Counted from the stretch's first letter, positions 7,719-17,178 are shown. The stretch: DNA of 52,617 nt from an uncultured Oscillospiraceae bacterium (GCA_947624585.1 CANQKZ010000006.1:1-52617), one strand, 5' to 3'. The notes: generated by a model not told the origin, from the sequence alone. A program made the numbers and translations.

Positions 7719-10700
7719 TCAAAACCTCCTTCGTGCTGCATCCGCTTCCGCGTCCTCCATGACGTCCTTTATGTACTCGCGCAGATCTTCGTCATGGGAG
7801 CGCAGCACAGATTCCAGATCAGCGGCTCCATCCACGCCAGAGATCGTGTAAACGGGGGAATAGGTAACAACGATCTCCGGGCGGGAGGCCCCTGCCGTTT
7901 CCGGCTGCGCGGACACCTCCGGGGCAAGCATAGCTGCCTGATGCTCCTTCTGGAAGTTCGCGCTGTCCTGCGCGGTCATGATCTGCTCCCCGCCGTTAAA
8001 AAACATCAGTTCCGGGCCGTTCTCACCGACCCATGCGAAGCCCGGCTCTGCGGAAGTGGTGCCGACTGCATATCCGCGCACGGACACGTTGGGCGAGGCC
8101 GACACCGATCTCATGCCAGCAGCGGCAGCGTTGCCTATATAGGCCCCGGCATTATACGCCTGGGTGTAATAGGAGCGGATCGTTGCCACATAAGCGGACA
8201 TCGTACCACTCGCGGCAGACGTGGCCGCGCTGCTCTGCTCCATGGCCGCCACGGTGTTCTCCAGATCAGAGCGCATGAGGGCCATAGCTGAGGCAAAATC
8301 GGTTTCCAGCGTGGCGGTGGATGATGCCGCGCTGTCCTGCGCGGCGACCATCGCCCCGTAGCTTTCGCCGATGGACTGAAGATCCGTCGTGCCGGCAGAG
8401 GCGAGGCCCGCGATGGCGGACGCGGATTCGGCGGAACCGTCGTTGATGGAGGTGACATACGCCTCGATGTTGGATGTGTCATAGCCGCTGGAGGCAAGCT
8501 CCGTGATCTTCGCCATGACCGTGTCCAGGTTCGTGGAATAGTTCTCCCAGTAGGTCTGCTGGCTCTCAAGCGCCGATGTGAGGGTACTTGCGGATGTGGT
8601 CGATATTCCCTCTACCTGTTCCCACAACGAAAACTGCTGGCCGTAGGATTCCAGGGCGGACTGGTACACTTCATCGTATTTCTCGCGCAATTCAGCCAGT
8701 TTGCTCTCCACCACGTCCATGGAGGCCGCCGCGCCCTCCGTGGACTGCGCGGCCTGCTGCTGCTTCGCGTCGTACTCGTCCAGTTCGGCGTCCAGGGCGT
8801 CATACTCTGCCTGTGCTTCTTCAAGCTGATCGCTGAGGTCTTTGACAGTCACCGCATAGGCGGCGATGTCCATGTCGATGAAACCGATCTCGCCGCCGGA
8901 CTCTACAAGGCCCTGCTTGACGTTTTGCAGCCGTTCCAGTTCTGCATTCGCGTCCTCCAGAGCGGCCACAGTTTCGTCGATGTTTTCACCGAGGAAATTA
9001 AACCGCGCGGCCTTTTCCTGCATCTCGGCAGTTTCGGTCATCTGGGCGACGTAATCGCGGATGCTCCCGGTATATCCGGTGAGGCTGTCGCTCTCTTTGT
9101 CGTACTGGAGGCCGAGTTCGGGCAGCGACGCATTCAGACGGTCAACGATGTCGGCCATCCGCATTTTCTCGGTCGCGGTCTTATCGGTCTTGTCTTTGAG
9201 TTCGTCCAGTTCGTCCAGCAGGCCCAGCACGCTGCCCTCTTGATCGGAAAGGGCCTGAATGTTGGCTCGGAAATCCTCGGTGTCCTGCTGGTAGGAATCC
9301 AGCACAGCGTTATACTCCGCCAGTTCCTCCTGCATGGCGGCCTCCTGTGCCGCTACACCGCCGACGATGGCGGCGGTGGCCAGGGTAACGATTCCGGGAA
9401 TACCCGTGAACACCTTGCCGATGTCCAGCGCCTTCATCACCTTCGCGGCGGCGGAGAATGCGGTGACACCAGCGGTGGCCAGCCCGATCACGCCCACAAA
9501 AGCCGTGACGCCAGAGACCAGTCCGGGGTTTGCCTGGATCATGTCATTGACCCAGCCCAGCACATCCGTACCGACGCCAAAAAGATCACTCAGAGCGGGG
9601 GTGAACTGCTCACCGATGGAGATCGTCACAGCATCCCAGGCGGATTTTAACAGGGTCAGTTGCCCGTTCATGTTGTCCATCTTGATCTGCGCCATGTTCT
9701 TCGCAGCGCCGGAGCAGTTGTTGATGGAGGCGGTGAGCGAGGCATAGTCCTCGTCGGTGGCATTCAGAATGGCCAGCAGGCCGTTATAAGACCGATTCCC
9801 GGCGATGGCCATGGCGTTGTTCACGCGCTCGGCCTCGGTCATCTGGTCGAAGTAATAGCGCAGCTCGTCGATGGTGCTGGAGAAGCTTTTCATCGTGCCG
9901 TCTGCGTTCAGCGCGGAAAACTCATATTCGCCAAATGCTTCGCTGGTGAGCGTGGCCCCTTCCAGCAGACCGTTGAATGTGTTCTTTAGGGCTGTGCCCG
10001 CGATGCTGCCCTTGACGCCAGAGTTGGCCATGAGGCCGACGGCCACGGCCACGTCCTCCACGGAATACCCCAGGGCGCCCGCGATGGAGGCGGACTGCTT
10101 GAAGGTTTCGCCCATGATGGACACGTTGGTGTTGGAATTGGTGGCGGCGGCGGCCAGCACATCGGAGAAGCGGGCGGTGTCGGACGCGCTCAGGCCGAAG
10201 GCCGTGAGGTTGTCGGTCACGATGTCGGACGTGCGGGCCAGATCTTCGCCGGACGCAGCAGCCAGGGAGAGAACGCCATCCATGCCCGCAAGCATATCGG
10301 ATGCGCCCCATCCGGCCATCCCCATGTAGGTCATGGCCTCGGCTGCTTCGGTGGCGGTGAATTTGGTGGTGGCTCCGAGGCGTTTTGCCTCCTCGGACAG
10401 TGCGCTCATCTCCCCCGCAGAGGCCCCGGACAGGGCCTCCACGGTGGACATGGTTTCCTCAAAATCGGCGGCGTTGGTGATGCAGGTCACATAGGCGTCG
10501 CCGATCTCTTTGAGCAGTTTGACGATTCCGGCAGCTGCGAGGGCAGACGCGAGGGCGTCAACGGCTTCGGTGCCCCTGGTGCCCATTTCGCTGGCGCTTT
10601 CCGCAACGGCCTCCTCCTCGGTCTTGACCTCCTCGATCTCGGTTGCGAGGCGGTCAGATTCGGAGGCAAGATTCCCGGTATCTACTCCGGCGTCCTCCAG

Positions 10701-11063
10701 GGCGGCGCCCATGGCGTCCAGCTTCCCGGTCTGCTTTTCCAGGGACGCGGAGGTTTTGTCGATCTGCTGCTGCTTGCTCAACAGCTGATTCTCCAGAGAG
10801 GATGAGAAGCCCTCGGTTTCCTGTATCTCCTTCTGGATGTTGTCGTACTGCTGTTGCAGGGTGGCCAGCTTCTGCCGGGTGGCTTCCACGGCGGCCTGCT
10901 GCTTCTCATAAGCGGCAATGTCAGACTGTATGCGGCTCAAATCCTGCACCTTCTGCTGAAGGGCCAGCAGTTCCGACTGCGCGGATTTCATGGTGCTGGA
11001 AAAACCGCTGTTCAGCTTCGCTTGAAGCTGAAACATCATCTGATACTCTTTCAGACTTGCCAT
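7719..11063 (-). CDS. Tail tape measure protein
   Basis: This 1114-residue protein, the largest in the window, sets tail length and aids DNA ejection. Residues 1-170 are coiled coil rich in Gln, Lys and Glu. Residues about 215-480 are the TP901-type core (FEETMSTVEALSGAS, TDNLTAFGLSASDTARFSD, AIAGNRSYNGLLAIL). Hydrophobic helices lie near 505-580, with further coiled coil from about 590 to 790. The start is ATG behind AAAGGAGG. It follows the frameshifted chaperone gene, as usual. Confidence 0.97.
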   Translation of the reverse strand: MASLKEYQMMFQLQAKLNSGFSSTMKSAQSELLALQQKVQDLSRIQSDIAAYEKQQAAVEATRQKLATLQQQYDNIQKEIQETEGFSSSLENQLLSKQQQIDKTSASLEKQTGKLDAMGAALEDAGVDTGNLASESDRLATEIEEVKTEEEAVAESASEMGTRGTEAVDALASALAAAGIVKLLKEIGDAYVTCITNAADFEETMSTVEALSGASAGEMSALSEEAKRLGATTKFTATEAAEAMTYMGMAGWGASDMLAGMDGVLSLAAASGEDLARTSDIVTDNLTAFGLSASDTARFSDVLAAAATNSNTNVSIMGETFKQSASIAGALGYSVEDVAVAVGLMANSGVKGSIAGTALKNTFNGLLEGATLTSEAFGEYEFSALNADGTMKSFSSTIDELRYYFDQMTEAERVNNAMAIAGNRSYNGLLAILNATDEDYASLTASINNCSGAAKNMAQIKMDNMNGQLTLLKSAWDAVTISIGEQFTPALSDLFGVGTDVLGWVNDMIQANPGLVSGVTAFVGVIGLATAGVTAFSAAAKVMKALDIGKVFTGIPGIVTLATAAIVGGVAAQEAAMQEELAEYNAVLDSYQQDTEDFRANIQALSDQEGSVLGLLDELDELKDKTDKTATEKMRMADIVDRLNASLPELGLQYDKESDSLTGYTGSIRDYVAQMTETAEMQEKAARFNFLGENIDETVAALEDANAELERLQNVKQGLVESGGEIGFIDMDIAAYAVTVKDLSDQLEEAQAEYDALDAELDEYDAKQQQAAQSTEGAAASMDVVESKLAELREKYDEVYQSALESYGQQFSLWEQVEGISTTSASTLTSALESQQTYWENYSTNLDTVMAKITELASSGYDTSNIEAYVTSINDGSAESASAIAGLASAGTTDLQSIGESYGAMVAAQDSAASSTATLETDFASAMALMRSDLENTVAAMEQSSAATSAASGTMSAYVATIRSYYTQAYNAGAYIGNAAAAGMRSVSASPNVSVRGYAVGTTSAEPGFAWVGENGPELMFFNGGEQIMTAQDSANFQKEHQAAMLAPEVSAQPETAGASRPEIVVTYSPVYTISGVDGAADLESVLRSHDEDLREYIKDVMEDAEADAARRRF

Positions 11064-11082
11064 AGCGCAGACCTCCTTTCGC

Positions 11083-11627
11083 TCATTTATCGTCGGGCTT
11101 GCCGTGTATCTCCTGCATGAGATCGTTGTTTACGATTCTCCACTGGTACAGTTCCGTCAAGGGCTGCGCCAGCCAGAAGTCGATAGGGGTGCGGCTGTTC
11201 CGCGCCAGCACGAAACATTCACGGCGGATGCCCTTGCCCGGTCTGACCTCGGAGGTCAGGCCGACCGCATTAAAAAATTTCGCGCTGCGCCGCGGATAGC
11301 GTTAAAATCCTTCAAGGTCAGCGCACCCAGCAGGTCGATACCGATAGGCACGGTGCAGGCCCGCGCCGCCATGCGCACCATATACTCGATGGTGGCGGCC
11401 GGCACGAACACGATGATATTCAAACGGGCCAGTTCGTTCTCGATGTCGATGTCATCCTTGCCCGTCAGCTTGCTCCAGTCAAAGGTGAGTTCGGTGTAGT
11501 GCTTTCCGTCCCAGTCGATGGGCTTGGAAAGTTTGCGGGTGAAGGTGTCCTTGGAGCCGTCCGCCTCTTTCTGTACGGCCTCGAAAACGGCCTCCTCGGT
11601 ATCTTTCGCGGGAAAATCGTTTGCCAT
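11083..11627 (-). CDS. Tail assembly chaperone, -1 frameshift product (gpE-E'-like)
   Basis: The zero-frame product leaves its frame at a TTTTTTA slippery heptamer (11271-11277), read as T-TTT-TTA. Shifting back by one opens 62 further codons ending at TGA 11083-11085, giving a 181-residue fusion. The added part contains FWLAQPLTELYQWRIVNND, the acidic/aromatic helix typical of the G-T or E' half of tail chaperones. It ends 19 bp before the tape measure start, exactly where this programmed frameshift occurs in many tailed phages. Frameshifting itself is inferred from the sequence. Confidence 0.85.
11256..11627 (-). CDS. Tail assembly chaperone, zero-frame product (gpE-like)
   Basis: This 123-residue protein has the phage tail assembly pattern (FTRKLSKPIDWDGKHYTELTF, then GALTLKDFNAIRGAARNFL), matching the P2 gpE/FluMu gp41-type family. 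It chaperones the tape measure during tube assembly. It begins at ATG behind GAAAGGAG, directly after the tail tube gene. Its last codons overlap the slippery heptamer that yields the longer product. Confidence 0.92.
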   Translation of the reverse strand: MANDFPAKDTEEAVFEAVQKEADGSKDTFTRKLSKPIDWDGKHYTELTFDWSKLTGKDDIDIENELARLNIIVFVPAATIEYMVRMAARACTVPIGIDLLGALTLKDFNAIRGAARNFLMRSA

Positions 11628-11686
11628 GGTAATCTCCTTTCATAGTGCGACCCGGAGGGGTGATGCCCCTCCGGGTCAGTCCGTGA

Positions 11687-12202
11687 TCACATGCCCAGCG
11701 CCTTGCGGATGTCGGCCATGTAATCCTTGCCGTTGATATAGAAGATGTTGTTGATCTGGTCGATCTCCTGGACGCGCTTGCCGTCGATGTAGATCGCCCA
11801 GTACCGCACAGCCATCTCCGTGCTGCCAGCGGACGGGGTGGCGGGTTCCACACCGCCGGGCTTGGTGGTCTTGGGGGAGGCGATGAAAACGTGCTTGATG
11901 GCACTGTAACCGACCTCCCCGGTGCTGTTGTCCTCGTACTGCTGCGAGGTCATCAGCGTGAGGTGGTGGCGGCGCGGCTCGGAGAGGGCGATCTGCTCCT
12001 GGCAGAAGGTCTGGAAGTCCAGAGTGAGGGTCATCGCGTCGATCTGGCCGGGGATGGAAAACTCCATGTTGCCGGGGATGCCGATGCCCTTCAGCGTCTG
12101 GGTCAGGTAGGTCACGTCGGGCAGGGTCGCCTTGACCGGGCCGACGAAGTGGTTGGTGTCCTCGTACAGCCGGCCGTTGATAACAGTCTGATGAATCTTC
12201 AT
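11687..12202 (-). CDS. Major tail tube protein (P2 FII-like)
   Basis: This 171-residue protein begins at the second ATG, nine bases from AAGGAGG. It shows the FII pattern: MKIHQTVINGRLYED, then EFSIPGQIDAMTLTLDF, a central QIALSEPRRHHLTLM, and a C-terminal DGKRVQEIDQINNIFYINGKD. It polymerises as the inner tube inside the sheath encoded just upstream. Its length is standard for the family. Confidence 0.95.
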   Translation of the reverse strand: MKIHQTVINGRLYEDTNHFVGPVKATLPDVTYLTQTLKGIGIPGNMEFSIPGQIDAMTLTLDFQTFCQEQIALSEPRRHHLTLMTSQQYEDNSTGEVGYSAIKHVFIASPKTTKPGGVEPATPSAGSTEMAVRYWAIYIDGKRVQEIDQINNIFYINGKDYMADIRKALGM

Positions 12203-12217
12203 GGTCATTACACCTCC

Positions 12218-13384
12218 TTAGGACGCCAGGGCGGCGCTCACATAGCTGGCGTCGTACTCCAGCACGAAGTCGATCTCCTGCATGGGGGACGGCGGGGTCA
12301 TGTAGACGTGGAACCGGATGATGCCCTGCATGAGATCGGTGTCGGGGTTCTCCGCCTCGTTCCACTCCACACGGGCACCCAGCAGATAGCCGCCACCGAC
12401 AAGGCCGTTCAGCCAGATGTTGCAGCTGTCCAGGATGGTGTCTATGTGGCGGCGGTTCATGGGCTTACCGATGCGGCTCCAGAAGCTCTGGATGATCGTG
12501 TTGGTCACCCAGGCGAACATCCGGGACACGGGGATGAAGTAATCCTTCACGTCCGTGCTCTTGGGGTACGCGGCGGTGTAGCTGCCCCATGCGACGAAGC
12601 CGCCCATGAAGTTCAGCGCGGTGACGATGCCCGCCGCATTGAGAGCGTCGGCCTGGGCCTTGGTCATGTTGATCTCGGCACCGTCCTTGCCCACGATGCT
12701 GTCCACGGCGATGGCCTTGTTGTCCGGGGATTCGTAGGGCGTGCCGCCGTTGTCCGTATCGGTGGCGGCCATGCGGCCCGCCAGCAGGGTGGACAGGTGG
12801 AACGTCTTGTCGCCCAGCTTGCACATGGGCCAGCACACGATCTGCACGGGGGTGTAGGTGCCGCCGTTCTTCGCCTCGATCGCGGCGGTGTAGCTCTCGG
12901 AATCCAGGTCGCAGATCGCCTTGGCCTTGAACATACCGTTGATCGCGTCGGCCTTGGCAGCCATGGCAGCCGCCACGGTGGAATCGCTGGAGAAGCCGGG
13001 GGCGACGATCAGATCAGGAACGATGCCGAACTTGGTGAGGCACAGCTCCACGCTCTCCACGGCAGCCGCGATCTCGTCCTTGGTGAGCGCCTCGGCCTCC
13101 GGCTTCACAGCGCAGAACACGGCGGGCTGACAGTTGAACAGCTTGAAGTGAGAGTACATCGCCTCGTAGAGCGTGTACTTGTCCCAGTCAGCGTCAGAGT
13201 AGCCCAGCTTATCCACCGCCTCGTCCCAGGACGTGCAGAGGACGGGGACGCCAGAGGTGGCGGCGTTCTCTGCCTCGTCCAGATTGGCGCCGCCGATGAA
13301 GAACGGGATGCCGCTCGTGGCGACCACCGGGGTGGAGACGGTGGTCTCATTTTCGGTGACGTAAACACCATGCTTAGTGGCCAT
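12218..13384 (-). CDS. Contractile tail sheath protein (P2 FI-like)
   Basis: This 388-residue protein carries the sheath signature: HGVYVTENETT and PVVATSGIPFFIGGAN at the N-terminus, then a C-terminal RMFAWVTNTIIQSFWSRIGKPMNR. The C-terminal half is the polymerising domain. Together with the tube gene it shows that the tail is contractile. It starts behind AAGGAGGT. Its length is normal for P2-like sheaths. Confidence 0.97.
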   Translation of the reverse strand: MATKHGVYVTENETTVSTPVVATSGIPFFIGGANLDEAENAATSGVPVLCTSWDEAVDKLGYSDADWDKYTLYEAMYSHFKLFNCQPAVFCAVKPEAEALTKDEIAAAVESVELCLTKFGIVPDLIVAPGFSSDSTVAAAMAAKADAINGMFKAKAICDLDSESYTAAIEAKNGGTYTPVQIVCWPMCKLGDKTFHLSTLLAGRMAATDTDNGGTPYESPDNKAIAVDSIVGKDGAEINMTKAQADALNAAGIVTALNFMGGFVAWGSYTAAYPKSTDVKDYFIPVSRMFAWVTNTIIQSFWSRIGKPMNRRHIDTILDSCNIWLNGLVGGGYLLGARVEWNEAENPDTDLMQGIIRFHVYMTPPSPMQEIDFVLEYDASYVSAALAS

Positions 13385-13399
13385 AGGTTTTATACCTCC

Positions 13400-13708
13400 T
13401 TACTTGATCTGGCGGGCGAGGGCCTTGTACGCTTTGAACAGCGCCTCGCCCGGCGTGTGCGCTTTGACGCGGTCCTCGGTCAGATGATCGCCGGGGACGA
13501 TCAGATCAGCGATCCCCGGATACCGCGCCAAAGCCAGAGCGACGGCGGGGGATTTCAGCACGGCCTTTTTGTCGCCGCGATAGATCGTGCTGGTCTGGAT
13601 GATGCCGTGGATATTCGGCCCGATATAACAGCAAATCCCGGCCCCGGAAGCGGGCGCGGGATTCTCTGCTGCCACGGCACGACGGGCCTTAGGTTCCGTA
13701 GTTCCCAT
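13400..13708 (-). CDS. Small tail-region protein, unknown
   Basis: This 102-residue protein starts at ATG six bases after GAGAGG, inside the end of the preceding gene. It has the segment GICCYIGPNIHGIIQTSTIYRG and a basic helical C-terminus. Proteins of this size commonly precede the sheath gene in Firmicute myovirus prophages. I cannot assign a function. The A/P-rich first 25 residues look unstructured. Confidence 0.75.
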   Translation of the reverse strand: MGTTEPKARRAVAAENPAPASGAGICCYIGPNIHGIIQTSTIYRGDKKAVLKSPAVALALARYPGIADLIVPGDHLTEDRVKAHTPGEALFKAYKALARQIK

Positions 13709-14198
13709 ACATAACCTCTCTTTCAACGGATGGCAGCCGCCACACAGTTTTCATTTCAGCCATGAAGTACGGGGCGGTGGATTCGGTGTAGGTGACGTAC
13801 TCCATTTTGTCCTCGTCGGACAGCTGCAGCTGATACCGCTTGGACAGGATGCGCTCTTTCAGGAGCGCGATTCTCACACGCTCGATCACTTCCAGCAGCA
13901 TCATACCGCCCTCCTCTTTGTCCCCTTCGCAGTAGACGCAGATGATCGTGCGGACGGTGGCCTTGGAGATCGTGCTCTCGCCGGACTGCTGCGCGTCCTC
14001 GGCGGTGATGATGTGGTTGATGATGTACGGCGCTTTCCTGGGCGATGAGTCCATGTCCGGCAGCATCATCTTGTAGAGCGCCGGGGCACGCTTCTCCGGC
14101 TCCGGGTCTTCCCTCGTCGGGACAACGGGCAGCCGGAAGTCTTTGACCGCGTTCTTCATGAAGTCGGTCAGGCTTTCCAGAAAATCGTTTTTTACCAT
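13689..14198 (-). CDS. Tail terminator/completion-type protein
   Basis: This 169-residue protein starts at ATG four bases after the previous stop. An upstream in-frame GTG is possible. The pattern (PYIINHIITAEDAQQSGE, then a beta strand, VRIALLKERILSKRYQLQ, and a C-terminal EMKTVWRLPSVEREV) resembles head-tail or tail-completion proteins that sit between the gpZ-type gene and the sheath. It probably caps the tail tube at the neck. The exact family is uncertain. Confidence 0.75.
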   Translation of the reverse strand: MVKNDFLESLTDFMKNAVKDFRLPVVPTREDPEPEKRAPALYKMMLPDMDSSPRKAPYIINHIITAEDAQQSGESTISKATVRTIICVYCEGDKEEGGMMLLEVIERVRIALLKERILSKRYQLQLSDEDKMEYVTYTESTAPYFMAEMKTVWRLPSVEREVMYGNYGT

Positions 14199-14202
14199 GT
14201 CA

Positions 14203-14766
14203 TCACCACCCACTCAATACTCGGAGGATTTCATGCTCGATGCGGCTCTCAAAGGTTTCCCTGATCGTCCTGTCCATCTGCTCCACGACCTCCTCGTTAC
14301 CCATCATCTTGGACGTGCCGGGGCCAAACAGCGTTTCCAGGGGGTAGCGTTCACGCCCCAGGCGGCGGGCCACAGACAGCCCGAATGTCCGGGATATGAA
14401 TGCCCGCTCGATGGCACCACCACCGCCCCCGCGCAGCACCTGCGCCGTGACCTTGCCGCTGCGGGCGTATCTGGTGCGGAATGTGAGCAGGGGGAGCGGG
14501 GAGCCAGCGAAGGAGAGCGTCAACGATGCGACGCCCCCACTTCCGCCGGCCGTCTCGCTTTTTATGGTGGTGTTGGCCATGAAGGTTCCCTTGCTGATCG
14601 TGTACTCGGCGGCGGCATACTGCCCGGCCTTGGTCTTGGCGGTATCGCCAGCCCTTTTCAGGGCAGCCTGGGAGGCCTTGATCGCGCCGCCGGGGAATCC
14701 GGCAAGAACCTTGTTGACACGGGCCAGCACGTCCTTCCCGGTTTCTTGCACCTCGACATAACTCAT
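14203..14766 (-). CDS. Minor tail protein Z (gpZ)-like connector
   Basis: This 187-residue basic protein has the gpZ-type ending RAFISRTFGLSVARRLGRER followed by TSKMMGN..VVEQMD, and an Ala/Lys-rich N-terminal helix (SQAALKRAGDTAKTKAGQ). In lambda, gpZ links tail to head. It starts at ATG behind GGAGGTTTCC, overlapping the previous stop by 4 bp. Its position between a small neck protein and the completion protein agrees. Confidence 0.85.
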   Translation of the reverse strand: MSYVEVQETGKDVLARVNKVLAGFPGGAIKASQAALKRAGDTAKTKAGQYAAAEYTISKGTFMANTTIKSETAGGSGGVASLTLSFAGSPLPLLTFRTRYARSGKVTAQVLRGGGGGAIERAFISRTFGLSVARRLGRERYPLETLFGPGTSKMMGNEEVVEQMDRTIRETFESRIEHEILRVLSGW

Positions 14767-15125
14767 TCGGAAACCTCCTCCAGTTCAACACGGAGCATCC
14801 CCATCTCACAGTCAGACTTCGCCACATAGAACGGCTTGAAAAACTGCCCTGTGCTGTCATCGCTGATCTTGATGCGCTGCCCCTTTTCCGGCTGGCGGCC
14901 TCCAAGATCAGCGATTGCACAGTGCAGCACGCTGGTCGCAGCGTACAGTCCTTGGCCGTGATCGCTGGTGAGTTGGTGACGGTCCTGCTCCTTCACCCCG
15001 GAGATAACGACGATGATGTTCTCGTATTTCTCCCCGTCCAGGATGATGGTGCGCGGCTCCCCGTACTCGTCGGGGTTCAGGAACACGCCTTTGATGTCAG
15101 CCGCGACCATCTCCTTGAATCCCAT
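14763..15125 (-). CDS. Head-tail joining protein, probable
   Basis: This 120-residue protein starts at ATG in a TGATG overlap with the preceding gene. It contains FLNPDEYGEPRTIILDG and VISGVKEQDRHQLTSDHGQG, patterns seen in small head-tail joining proteins of Firmicute siphoviruses and myoviruses. An OB-like beta fold is expected. It is followed by the gpZ-like gene. The function is inferred from order and size. Confidence 0.75.
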   Translation of the reverse strand: MGFKEMVAADIKGVFLNPDEYGEPRTIILDGEKYENIIVVISGVKEQDRHQLTSDHGQGLYAATSVLHCAIADLGGRQPEKGQRIKISDDSTGQFFKPFYVAKSDCEMGMLRVELEEVSE

Positions 15126-15700
15126 CACACAGGCCCTCCGGGGGACAGATCGGGCGGGGCATCGCCGTTGCCCTGCTCGTCATCCTCGGTGTAGCCCTCC
15201 TCGACCTCGACTTCGACCTCGGCCAGCGCCGCAGCGATCTCCGCCTTGGTCTTGCAGGCCTTGATGTCCACGCCCATGTCAGCGGCCAGCTTCACCATGT
15301 TGTCCTTCGTCATCTTCATCAGATCTTCAGGGACAAGGTGGCCGGACACGACAGACAGGGCGTAGTCCTCAAAGGCGAGGGTGGCGTCCTCGTCGCCGCC
15401 ACCAGCGGGGCCGCCGGGGGCCTCGTCGGTGTCGGCGGTTTCCTGGCCCTCTGCGGAGCTTTCGCTCTCGCCCGTGTCTCCGCCTACCCCAGCGCCGGAA
15501 TCCGGCGCAGGGGGCGTTGCAACGCTCGGCACGACGGTTTCCGCGCCGTCATCCAAGATGACAGCGGCGTGCAGCGCCTCCAGGCGCTTTGCCTCCGCGT
15601 CAGGCAAGCAGATGGTGTCCCCGGCGTAGACCGCCCGGACGCTCCGGGAGCCGGGCGGGGTGTAGCCGTAGCCACCGCAGGTGATTCTCACATTCCTCAT
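15125..15700 (-). CDS. Neck-region protein with SAP/HeH-like C-terminal helices
   Basis: This 191-residue protein has three parts. Residues 1-50 are a small beta segment (YAGDTICLPDAEAKRLEAL) typical of head-completion-region proteins. Residues about 55-110 are a Gly/Ala/Glu-rich disordered linker. Residues about 130-165 form paired helices (MTKDNMVKLAADMGVDIKA) resembling SAP/HeH DNA-binding motifs. It follows the capsid gene and begins behind AAGGAGGAAG. A DNA-contacting role at the portal vertex is possible but is inference. Confidence 0.75.
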   Translation of the reverse strand: MRNVRITCGGYGYTPPGSRSVRAVYAGDTICLPDAEAKRLEALHAAVILDDGAETVVPSVATPPAPDSGAGVGGDTGESESSAEGQETADTDEAPGGPAGGGDEDATLAFEDYALSVVSGHLVPEDLMKMTKDNMVKLAADMGVDIKACKTKAEIAAALAEVEVEVEEGYTEDDEQGNGDAPPDLSPGGPV

Positions 15701-15710
15701 GTCTTCCTCC

Positions 15711-16073
15711 TTACGATGCGGGTTCGAGGATCAGGCCGCTGGCCTTGTATTCGGTCGTGACCGTTTCCTCTCCGCGCTTCACCGTGACGCTGAGGCTCTT
15801 GTCGGTGCTGGGCACCTTCCACACCAAGAGCCGATCATCCGGCGCCAGCTTCCCATTCGGGACGGCGTCGGTTTTGTACGTCACCTCGGCGTCTGCCGGA
15901 GCGGTCAGGCGCAGGGCCACGAAGTTGCCCTCGGCGCCCTTGTCGTAGCCGTCGTAATTCTTCACATAATGCAGCACACCGTGAAGAACATTCTCGCTGT
16001 CAACCGTGACACCCGATTGCAGCGTGCTTACCTCCATGCCGTACACACTGGCGTCATCCGGCATGGAGGTCAT
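15711..16073 (-). CDS. Head-associated protein, unknown
   Basis: This 120-residue acidic protein starts in a TGATG overlap with the capsid stop. It is mostly beta, with a recognisable segment GVLHYVKNYDGYDKGAEGNF. Proteins with this pattern sit immediately after gpE-type capsid genes in many Clostridia prophages and are usually left unnamed. It may decorate the capsid or complete the neck. I cannot choose between these. Confidence 0.7.
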   Translation of the reverse strand: MTSMPDDASVYGMEVSTLQSGVTVDSENVLHGVLHYVKNYDGYDKGAEGNFVALRLTAPADAEVTYKTDAVPNGKLAPDDRLLVWKVPSTDKSLSVTVKRGEETVTTEYKASGLILEPAS

Positions 16074-17161
16074 CAAGGGTCCCCGCCGATGACCTTAGCC
16101 GCGTAGACATACGGGCAGTAGTTGTTGGGGGCAGCCAGAGGACGGCTGGCCAGACGCAGCTTCCGCGCATCGTTGGGCTGATCCACGATCAGCTTCGGGA
16201 CGCGCTTGTTGGCGTAGGAGGTGTACTCGGTGGAGCCGAAGTCGATCTGCGTGATCTGACCGTACATCATGTGACCGCAGGCGGGGGCGGTGACCATGAC
16301 GCCATCGGCGGGGAATACGGGCTTGTCCTTGCCATCGTCATCGACGAACCGCTCGTCCACGCTGAACACGTTCAGGTGGAAGCCGCCGAAGTTCAGCTGG
16401 CCCATGAAGACCACGCCATCGTAGGCGGTCAGCTGCTGGTTGACCTCGCCGATGATGATGCCGCTGGTCTTTTCCAGCAGATCGCGCATCTCCTGGTTGG
16501 CCAGCACGACCTCGGCCACGTCAGAGCCAAGCAGCAGATCAGCAGCGGGAAGGCCGCGCCGGGACAGCATACGGCACATGGCGGTAACGTCGCCCCGGAT
16601 ATTGCCCTCGGCAGTGTCCCACTTGTGGGCGACAACGAAGACGTGCTCGGAGGCGGCACCGTCGTAGAACTTCACGTCCAGCTTCTCGCCCTTGTTCTTG
16701 TTGTCGATGTAGGTCTGCATGGTGCAGGCATTGTTGATCATGGTCTGAGCGGCCATCCACTCCTCGCGGCGGACGATGCGCGCCTCCATATCGCTCAGGT
16801 CATCCATCTGGAGCCGGGCGGCTCGCTGCGCCCTGGTCATGCCCGGATAGAGGGCCTCGCCAAAGCCGCGCTTCTGGAGATCGTCCAGGGTCAGCAGACG
16901 GGAGGGGGCGATGAACGCGGGCTGATACTCGTGAATGGCATAGCCGCGCCGCTCCATGGGGATGTCACCCACGCGGGCGGACACGAAGGCGGCCATCTTC
17001 CGATCGCCCTTGCGGTACTCGGTCAGCACCTTGTCGGAGGCGAAGATGTCACCCGCCCCGGTGGGGAAGTATCTGTCCCGGAAAAAGGTCTGCTTGGGGA
17101 CAGTCTCTTCCAGGAGCGCGATCATCGTGTAGGTATCGAAAAAATTAAGGGTCGCAGGCAT
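16073..17161 (-). CDS. Major capsid protein (lambda gpE type)
   Basis: This 362-residue protein starts at ATG behind AGAGGAGG; an upstream in-frame ATG has no ribosome site. It shows the gpE pattern: FFRDRYFPTGAGDIFASDKV, VSARVGDIPMERRGY, the helix DLSDMEARIVRREEWMAAQ, and a C-terminal VIGG. Its length is that of HK97-fold gpE capsids. It lies directly after the decoration protein, as in lambda. Processing by the upstream protease may be limited to the scaffold. Confidence 0.96.
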   Translation of the reverse strand: MPATLNFFDTYTMIALLEETVPKQTFFRDRYFPTGAGDIFASDKVLTEYRKGDRKMAAFVSARVGDIPMERRGYAIHEYQPAFIAPSRLLTLDDLQKRGFGEALYPGMTRAQRAARLQMDDLSDMEARIVRREEWMAAQTMINNACTMQTYIDNKNKGEKLDVKFYDGAASEHVFVVAHKWDTAEGNIRGDVTAMCRMLSRRGLPAADLLLGSDVAEVVLANQEMRDLLEKTSGIIIGEVNQQLTAYDGVVFMGQLNFGGFHLNVFSVDERFVDDDGKDKPVFPADGVMVTAPACGHMMYGQITQIDFGSTEYTSYANKRVPKLIVDQPNDARKLRLASRPLAAPNNYCPYVYAAKVIGGDP

Positions 17162-17178
17162 TGATTTGTCCTCCTCTC

